Source: Nematostella vectensis
Taxonomy: Eukaryota > Cnidaria > Anthozoa > Actiniaria > Edwardsiidae
Assembly (NCBI RefSeq): GCF_932526225.1
Contig: NC_064044.1
Location: 6,536,747 to 6,600,746 of the forward strand
Length of the DNA: 64,000 nucleotides
Direction: 5' to 3'
Shown: piece after piece, positions 56,753-64,000 of the stretch
How positions within the stretch are numbered: the stretch's first letter is position 1
Layout: every line of letters starts with the position of its first letter
The notes under the pieces: generated by a model
Seen by the model: the letters and a program-made list of their open reading frames with translations, nothing else
Database searches by the model: none
Told to the model about the DNA's origin: nothing
Position numbers and translations under genes: made by a program

Positions 56753-58913
56753 CACGCATAGAACACGCTGTGATCCGTATAGAACACGCCATGACCCGCA
56801 CAGAACACTCTATGACATGCATAGAACACTACATAGCCAATAAGTGTATTGGCCATAAATTATAATAATTTTCAAAAATAGTTTCAGGGTAGGAACCGGC
56901 CGAACATAAAGAATGAACAAGACTTTTATTGATATTAAGATTTTATGAATTTGCAGTAAAAATATTAAATGATTATAAAAATATTACAAATTTTAAGAAG
57001 CACACTCGGTGTTGAACGTTGTTTTTACCATTCATGAAATATTCGGTAGTGTCTCGTGGATTAGCTCTAGGGGCAAGTACGAAAACACGACATGGTTTTC
57101 TTTTAAAGATTGTGGAGCCAAGGATTCCCTTTGTGCAGATATATAATAAAAAAAACGATACTGTTTGACTACGTTGTTTTGAAATTGCAATTGCTGATCC
57201 AAGCAGGTTTGATTTTCTGTAAAGGCCACAACAATTCCAAGTAGTAGTTGAGGCCTGGGTACTTCCTTTATGCAGGCGGAGCGGAGCATGCTCGTCTTAT
57301 CCAACCCCAAGAAAGTAATGGTCTTTCACCCTATGCTTTTGCTACCTAAGCTGCTGTGCTATGATAAAGTGTGGGTCATTAATAGGTGCCCGGCTCTAAA
57401 TAGTGTCTCCCTTGCTATCCCAAAAGGCAAGTGTGCCCAGGGGGGGAGGACCCATTTATGGTGTGTGATCTGAAAGTAGAATCACCAATGCAATGGGGTG
57501 GCAGGGGCAGATACAGGGGGGTTGGATTGGGTGGATATCCACCCCCCTGTTTGAGTAAAAAAATTTGAAAGCTAGTCTGAAGAAAATAAATATCTGAGGG
57601 ATGGGAGGTACTGTCCATGTGCCTTTGCTTGCTTGATTTTGCTGACGTGACAAATCCAATACAGCTTGAAGTATTGTTAGATCTATGTGACCTACCAAGA
57701 CAACCACTGTATTAGTTATAGGCCGTCTATCAGGCCATCATTCAGCCCCCATTTGGAAATCCTGGATCTGGGCCAGGGTGGGGAAGATGGTGCACAAATA
57801 TCAACAGACTTAAACATCGATATTTCAAGGTATTGCATTTATCCAATAATACAAAGGCAAAATACAGTAATTACACTGGTTATTCAACCAGAGTCAGCCT
57901 CAGCTTCTAATAGCATAAGGTAACTGCAATATATCACTGCCAGAGCACTATTGTATTCTATTAAATTAATAATATAGAGCATGGGTAAATACAGTACCAC
58001 AATATCCCCTATATAATATAAAGCTTTTTTTTTTTACATAATGGTTCCTTCTTGTTGGTTTTGATGTACTGATATTCCAGGTATAAAGGATGAACTGAGA
58101 AATATGTTCCAAGAAAACTGCACCAAAACAAACATGAAGGTTGGCATTTCTTGGACAAGTCCAAGACAGACCAAAGACTTTCTCTCACACTTTGGAATGT
58201 CTTGGAAGGTAGTGCAAGAATTGCCAAAAATTAGTTCTAGGACATGTCTTTGTGCTGACGTAGGTTCAAGGTGTAGTTATAATGAGTTTTTTTTATGACT
58301 GTTTTTAAACATTTCTTAGAATGGAGATATTTCTTGAAACATGTCAAGAGCCAGATGGGCTTTATATATGTTCATGGTTGCATCTGTTTGGATACAAATA
58401 AAAAGACTATTTATTAATTGGAATCTAGGCTTAGATAACATAATATTATCAATCTCTGACTTATGTGGCATATTTAAGGGCAATGTGAGCAATCAAATGG
58501 TCAAGAATACACCTTGTCCTTTTATCAAAGGCATGTCTTAAAACATGTGAAAATGACTATGAAATGATTTCCAAGAGGTTAACATAATAACTCTAATGGA
58601 GATGAAGTTTACAGAACCATAAACATCTACAATTGTTTCAAATGTTAATAACATCTTAGGCATGCAAGCATATTAAATTCATAGATCCATCTCCATTATC
58701 TAGGCTAAACCACAGAAGGTTACCATAAAGTTATTTGCAGTCCAAAATTAAAGGAAGTATATATATTTCAAAACTGTGCAATTTTTTTGCTTTGTTGTTG
58801 TTTAATTCTGATTTATCAATTATTTTTTTGGGTCCCCTGTGTGTGACAGCTTGAATCATTCATCTGTTCGTCAGATTTTGTTTGACCATGAGTCTGTTGT
58901 TTAATATTTTTGT
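56753..58913. other. Region between two convergent genes
   Basis: Holds the 3' UTRs of syntrophin (+) and Staufen (-). Directly after the syntrophin stop, AGAACACGCTATGAC-like blocks repeat three to four times (56735-56835). A minus-strand AATAAA at about 58408 could serve Staufen. No further gene seen. Confidence 0.5.
57502..57777. mobile_element. Probable MITE with CAGGGGCAGATACAGG end
   Basis: The left end CAGGGGCAGATACAGG pairs imperfectly with CCTGGATCTGGGCCAG on the right. Similar CCTGGATC-type ends occur singly at about 53853 and 45420. No coding. Confidence 0.45.
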
Positions 58914-61900
58914 TTATTTGCCAGTAGTCATATCTATGTTTTCATTTTCATCTTGTGATTTACTTTCCAAACAGTTGATATCTTTGTTCCGTAAGTCAGT
59001 AGTAACACCTCCAAGTTCTATGTTAGTGTTTTCATTTCCATCTTGTGATTTACTTTTCTTACAGTTAGCATGTTTGTCCTGGAAGTCCCTAGTCACACCT
59101 TCAAGTTCTATATCTGATGCTGGCTTGGGAGAGTTTGGGTCAGTGGTACCAATTAAGCTGTCGCTGCCATCTGCACATGATTTTTTATTTACATCAGCAG
59201 TAGTTTCCGTGTTCAGGTCTTCTTTACCATTGCTCATGGGTTTACTTAAAGCAACTATAAAAATAGTAAATAAGAATTTCTTTAGTGAGGTCATGTAGTG
59301 TATATCTTCATTGACAAATGCTCCAATAAGCTCAAAGTGATCTAGGGACAACTACTTTACATAGAGTAAAATCAAATTTATATTTAAAATGCAGTAGATG
59401 TAGATTCAGAGAAAAAAATATATACATAAATCACATTTTAATGAATTAAAAGATATGATTATAGAAATAAAGGAATGAGCAATATAAAAAAGGCAAACTG
59501 CTTTAAATCTTGAGTTTACATAAATGTAACTGAAGGCTCTCGATCATTCACAAGTGATACAGCAATAACTTAATTGTTAAGTGGAAAATTTTCAGCAGAC
59601 GGTCTTTTAAATTATTGTACAATATTTTTAATGTGCTTATTGGAGCAGTGACAATGATGACAACACTGTTAGGAGTGAAAGAGCAAACAATCCAAAATAC
59701 CAAAACACCACAAATCATGGGTTACTAGAGCTTTTTGTAATTGACAAGAAATATAACAAGAAGGCTTTAGAGTGTGACATGCTACCTTGTCTAAAAATAT
59801 TTCTCAGAAAATTCCTCAGAAAATTAGCCAATAAATCACAGCAGGAAAGGATCTAGGATTTTCCCAAAGAGGGAGGTAATTCTTTTAATTAGTTTGTTGT
59901 CATACTGTAAAACCTCCTTGCTTCTACCAAATAATGGTTGCCATTTGTTCCCTTTAAGGATGCCAATTAACAAAGCTTGGTGATAGCAACTACATGCTGT
60001 AAGATGCAAAACCTTGGCGTTTTTTTAGATGTTCTGGAACATATGGCAGCCACATTTGAAAGTGTGACATCTTTAATGAGCTCAGTCTTTCTCAGAGCTA
60101 ACGGTAAACCCTTATAAAAAAATACATGCATTTATTTTCATAAAACAAAAGATGCTCTTTACAGGATTTAATAACATTGATAAATAATGGGGGAAATAGG
60201 AGAGTAACTGACCAAGCTCATTAAGATCCCGTAATGGTTATACCATGGTTACTACCAAGCTTAATAATATCCTCTACATCTTCTGATGCCTAGCCCATAT
60301 GATACAGCCTACTAGACTTAGTTTTTACAATAAGCTACTGCTAACAGTTTGGTACCTTCACACCAATAGTATTGTAAGATTTGTCGTCACGTCTGCAAGT
60401 GAATTTCCCCAAGTCAGTCATTTACATTTATAAACAAAAGCATTTACTTCCTGACTTCCCCTTTGCCAAAAACTGAACTAGTAGTATACATGAGCTGTGT
60501 TACTCTCTGACAGCTAAACTGATGATTTCAATACATGGAAATTTACAGGTTAAAGAAAGAAATGAGTGTGTTAACCAGAACCAGTTTGAAAATGTGTTCG
60601 CCACTAAAAATATCAAGGGTGAATTCAGAAAGTCATTTTTCGGATGAGAAAGCTGTTGGGCAGGGCTGTTCTCACTCTAGTAGGGATATGGAAACTTCAA
60701 ACAGATTTAAAAACTAAACCAGTATGAAAACAAATTTTGAGTATAACAAGGAAAGGATCTGACAGAATTACTTATTTTCAACCTATAGGCCAACATTTAA
60801 TCTTTGCACCCTGGAACCATGTTTGTTAAAAAATTTATTAATATAATTGACCAAAAAATGGAGGAACTGCTGTAGAGTTGCATTAAGTACTCCTTTTGTT
60901 CAGGAAAAACAATTTCAGCTACAATATCTGACAGAAGATACTCAGAGTGAATGTGCACTTTAGCATCAAAATAACATTTAACAAAGACATGTACACACTG
61001 CTTTGAGGAAGCTATAGCAGTATGGCAAAAGCATGAAAGCACAACATACAATACAAGTTAGCTTCTAAAACCTAGGGTTCAAAATCTCTGAAAGTCAAGC
61101 GAAATGAAGTTGAGATTATTTGGACCAGAACTGTTAATTTTCTATAATCACAATATTTCTGGCAATGGCCAAATTGTCCTGTCATTTTGAACCCTGTGGA
61201 CACCACGTGCAACAACATACTTACAACTTCTGCTTATTCCATAGCAGCTGTAAAACGTGGCAGTCTGAATTTAGCATAATAATTGGGCCCCATCACGTAA
61301 AAAGGGTCTGAACGTGGTCACAAAAGCAGGTGAATTAATAACATCATACACATTGAGCACAGTAACTTGCACATTGCTAGGGAATGTTTTGCATATTCAA
61401 CTGAAACTATGCTGATATTGTGTCCATTAAATTCCATTTTTGCATAATGTAGGCCCAGACATGTTATCAGTGACAAAATTACTATGCACATTGGGAGAGG
61501 GTGAGGGAATTCTGCAGACAGGAGCCAAATAATATCAAGGACAAAATACAAGACAAATATAATCTAATTGGGTTTAGTAAACTCTTTTACTAAAGATGCT
61601 ATTGGAAATCCAAATAATGGCTTGCTAAATAATTTTAGCATGTCAAACATATAGTCCTGTGGCTGAATTTTCCCCAGAAGAAAGAAAACTGATCCTAAGA
61701 AAAACTAATCTTAGAACTGCTCCCCACTTACTTATTTCATTTTCCACCCAAATATCCCACTATGTCATGTCTACGATAAATCAGTGAAAAATACGATGTA
61801 ATCAGATCAGTTTCCTACATCCAAATCTTTCTGTGACCTAATCTTTTTGAAGGTTATCACCTCTATTGTACTCATTTTGATATCCCTCCACAAAAGATGA

Positions 61901-63770
61901 TTTATGTAATCACTGATCTTTTCGTTGACATTATGCTAAAGTGGAGTATTTAATTTAATTCACTAGGTTTAATCAATTTCATCTATGTATTGCATCTTAG
62001 TATCGGACCAAACAATTGGCATTTGTTAGAAGTCCATCCCAAATAAAATGCATTCCAGTCTTGCAATAGTGCATATTTCTATCACACCAAGATATCATAG
62101 ATGTAATGAATTACTAGTATTTTTTTTTTTTCTGAAGCTCCAGTTCTAAGAGGGTGCTAGCTATCACTATCTGTTAGGGGAACGCTTACTGTACTTCACT
62201 GCACAACTTACCCTTTTCTGTCCTGTGTTCAAGCAAGGGATTGAGTGCATTGGCAGAAGCCTCTTCTCTGGATTCTTCTATGGTCTTTCCTGACCCATAG
62301 CATGTGATTGGAGGCACGCACGAGACATTGCACACAGAGAGGAACTCTGGAGTTCCTTTATTATCCTTCAAATAAAAAATGTCATGAAAATTGTATATTG
62401 GCGCAAAGCAATTGGATTAAAAGCCAATAGACATAAAGCCATCGGATGCGAACAATCTACACACAACCTATTTTTCATTTCCCTTGGAGATATTCTACTC
62501 TGCTACAGTAACTTACAATTTTGATTTTTTTCTACCATAAACTTAATTTTCACGTCGTCAAAATTTCTTATTTTGAGAGGAGTTATTTTGAGAGGTGATA
62601 TTTCGTGACACTTTATTTTCGTGATTTTCCTATTTTTGTAAAAACCATATCTTTTTATGTTCTTGGTTTAGCAATTTTTGGATAATAAAAATCAACCAAA
62701 ACAAGTGGAATTAAAATTTGCTGTAGTCATCAAAACTGAAACAATTTGTAACAAAAAGATGTGTGGGCTAAATTTAATTTTATAAAAATCTATAAATACA
62801 AGTCCAACTCAACCTCATACCATACTTTATGTACATTAGACTACTAAATAGACAAGGTGTTTCTATAAAAGAGCCAATATTTCCCCAAAGGCTTCTTGTG
62901 TAACCACTCAATTTTCATACATCCTAATTTTCACGACACTTAATTTTGTCACTTTATTCTCACGAATGTTTTAAAATCACGAAATTCAAGAAATTAAAGT
63001 GACCTGAAAATTTAGTGTAATAAGATAGTTGTTTATGATCTTTGAGTGATTTCCATGCTTCAATGTGACAAACATACTTTGTAAATGATGTAGATGTAAA
63101 TAAAAATAGCTATCAACCTGTTTCTATCAGCCCTTATAACTGGAACCCCTAATAACTGAAACTGATTTAGATTTTCCCTCTGAGGTCAAATTAGTAAAAT
63201 TCTACGGTATTGGTATATCTTCAGTACCAGATAACTCACAGGGGTTTCATTAAGTTTAAGAGTAAGCTTTTCAGATTGATAAGTAGGGGGTGGAAGTAAT
63301 TTCATTTCATCAGTTCAAATAAACTTAGCCACCGCTTTGTTGAGACCGGCGGGGCCTAATAAAACCCCTGACTTGCTCACCTTTGGGTAATCTGTGAACT
63401 TGACCACTAGGCCATGCTTCTCAGCCAAACTCATCAAGCTCTCAAAGCTATTCCCAATCACCTTATCAGGTCCAGGCGTGGTGACCCCTGGAATAGCACG
63501 GTCAGGGTTTGGAGGGTCTGTAGTGATCGGCGCACCTGGAGCCCTATTCAGCGCCCCTTCAGGAGGGGGGACAGGGGGTGGTAGTGCTGATATAGGCTCT
63601 TTTTCTTGGGCGATGGGTGCAATGACACCATTACCACAGCCCAGCTGTTTGGCTATCTCTGGTACCATAGGTAGAAGACCAGGTTTGAGCTGTCTTCCAA
63701 GGATTGTTGGTGGGCTGTTACATGCAGTGGCATCAACTTTGTCCGCAGCCTCAGCCTTGAGTACCTTAGG
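58914..63770 (-). CDS. Staufen double-stranded RNA-binding protein, last three exons (partial)
   Basis: Staufen binds dsRNA and directs mRNA localisation and decay. The exons in the window are 63770-63381 (acceptor after TTTATTGAG, less certain), 62365-62212 and 59254-58914; phase closes across both introns. The first holds the linker LKPGLLPMVPEIAKQLG, like a conserved block in animal Staufen, a Pro-rich stretch, and the start of the last dsRBD (LMSLAEKHGLVVKFTDYPK). The second completes that domain: EFLSVCNVSCVPPITCYGSG then KTIEESREEASANAL. This is the degenerate Staufen dsRBD5, known in other animals for protein contacts. The third encodes a low-complexity tail of about 110 aa with two related blocks (ELEGVTRDFQDKHANC, ELGGVTTDLRNKDINC). 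The upstream dsRBDs lie beyond the window. Confidence 0.85.
59255..62211. other. Staufen intron, nothing further recognised
   Basis: AT-rich, about 2.96 kb. Short ORFs here show no family features. No repeat array or boundary-derived minisatellite was noticed. Confidence 0.5.
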
Positions 63771-64000
63771 CTCAATAAAATAATAGAGTTTATTCAAACC
63801 TATTACGGTTATGACTGAATTAAAGGCTGATTACATAAATATTGAATGAGCAAAGAAAAGTGCCTTATCAAATAGGCTGGTACTTTACAGACACCAAATT
63901 AGAGAAGCATTCAGTATTAGTAAGTACAGGGTTGTTGGTACGATTGGATCTTAGGTTATAGGGACCAGAAGACTTAAAAACTCTGTTACTCATAAGAGGA

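Noticed and set aside
58882..59298. Plus-strand 138-codon frame near Staufen's end
   Set aside because: Antisense shadow of the last Staufen exon, whose splice phase fits the upstream exon.

Overview
The window is animal nuclear DNA. It has split genes with GT-AG introns and many interspersed repeats, with no operons. The proteins (Rag GTPase, gamma-syntrophin, Staufen, Shaker-type Kv channel), the compact introns and the many small hAT-like MITEs fit an anthozoan cnidarian such as a sea anemone. The species is inferred, not shown.

Layout. 0-1.4 kb (+): single-exon Shaker-type Kv channel. 1.4-7.3 kb: MITEs, a 45-bp minisatellite and two fused LINE fragments (-). 8.1-17.3 kb (-): complete 17-exon RagC/D GTPase gene (384 aa). 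17.8-20 kb: decayed copies of a secreted Cys-rich gene, and MITEs. 22.3-27.6 kb: a 2.25-kb tandem duplication. Each copy has a tyrosinase-domain exon (+), a transmembrane-tail exon (-) and a small ORF. The second tyrosinase copy is broken by an 8-bp deletion. 27.9-28.4 kb: array of CRE-like palindromes. 29.1-29.9 kb (+): secreted Cys-rich protein gene, cut short by a 226-bp duplication and then by a 4.4-kb transposon-like block (30.0-34.4 kb). 34.4-39.1 kb: intergenic. 39.1-56.8 kb (+): complete 19-exon gamma-syntrophin-like gene (482 aa). 58.9-64 kb (-): last three exons of a Staufen gene that continues past the window. I rebuilt the three multi-exon genes by joining splice sites by eye. Reading phase closes at every junction.

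The most striking observation is that many intronic minisatellites are tandem copies of an exon-intron boundary from the same gene. In gamma-syntrophin the arrays directly upstream of exons 11, 13, 14 and 17 repeat the 3' splice site, and in exons 11 and 14 also the first 27-48 nt of the exon. In the RagC/D gene the array next to exon 14 repeats its acceptor and exon start. The array after exon 3 repeats the exon end and its donor. Each array therefore presents a series of decoy splice sites.

The genes are unrelated housekeeping and neuromuscular genes: nutrient signalling to TORC1, a dystrophin-complex adaptor, mRNA localisation and excitability. They do not form a pathway. The 17.8-30 kb part is an accessory-like region of recently duplicated, partly broken genes for secreted, membrane and copper proteins.
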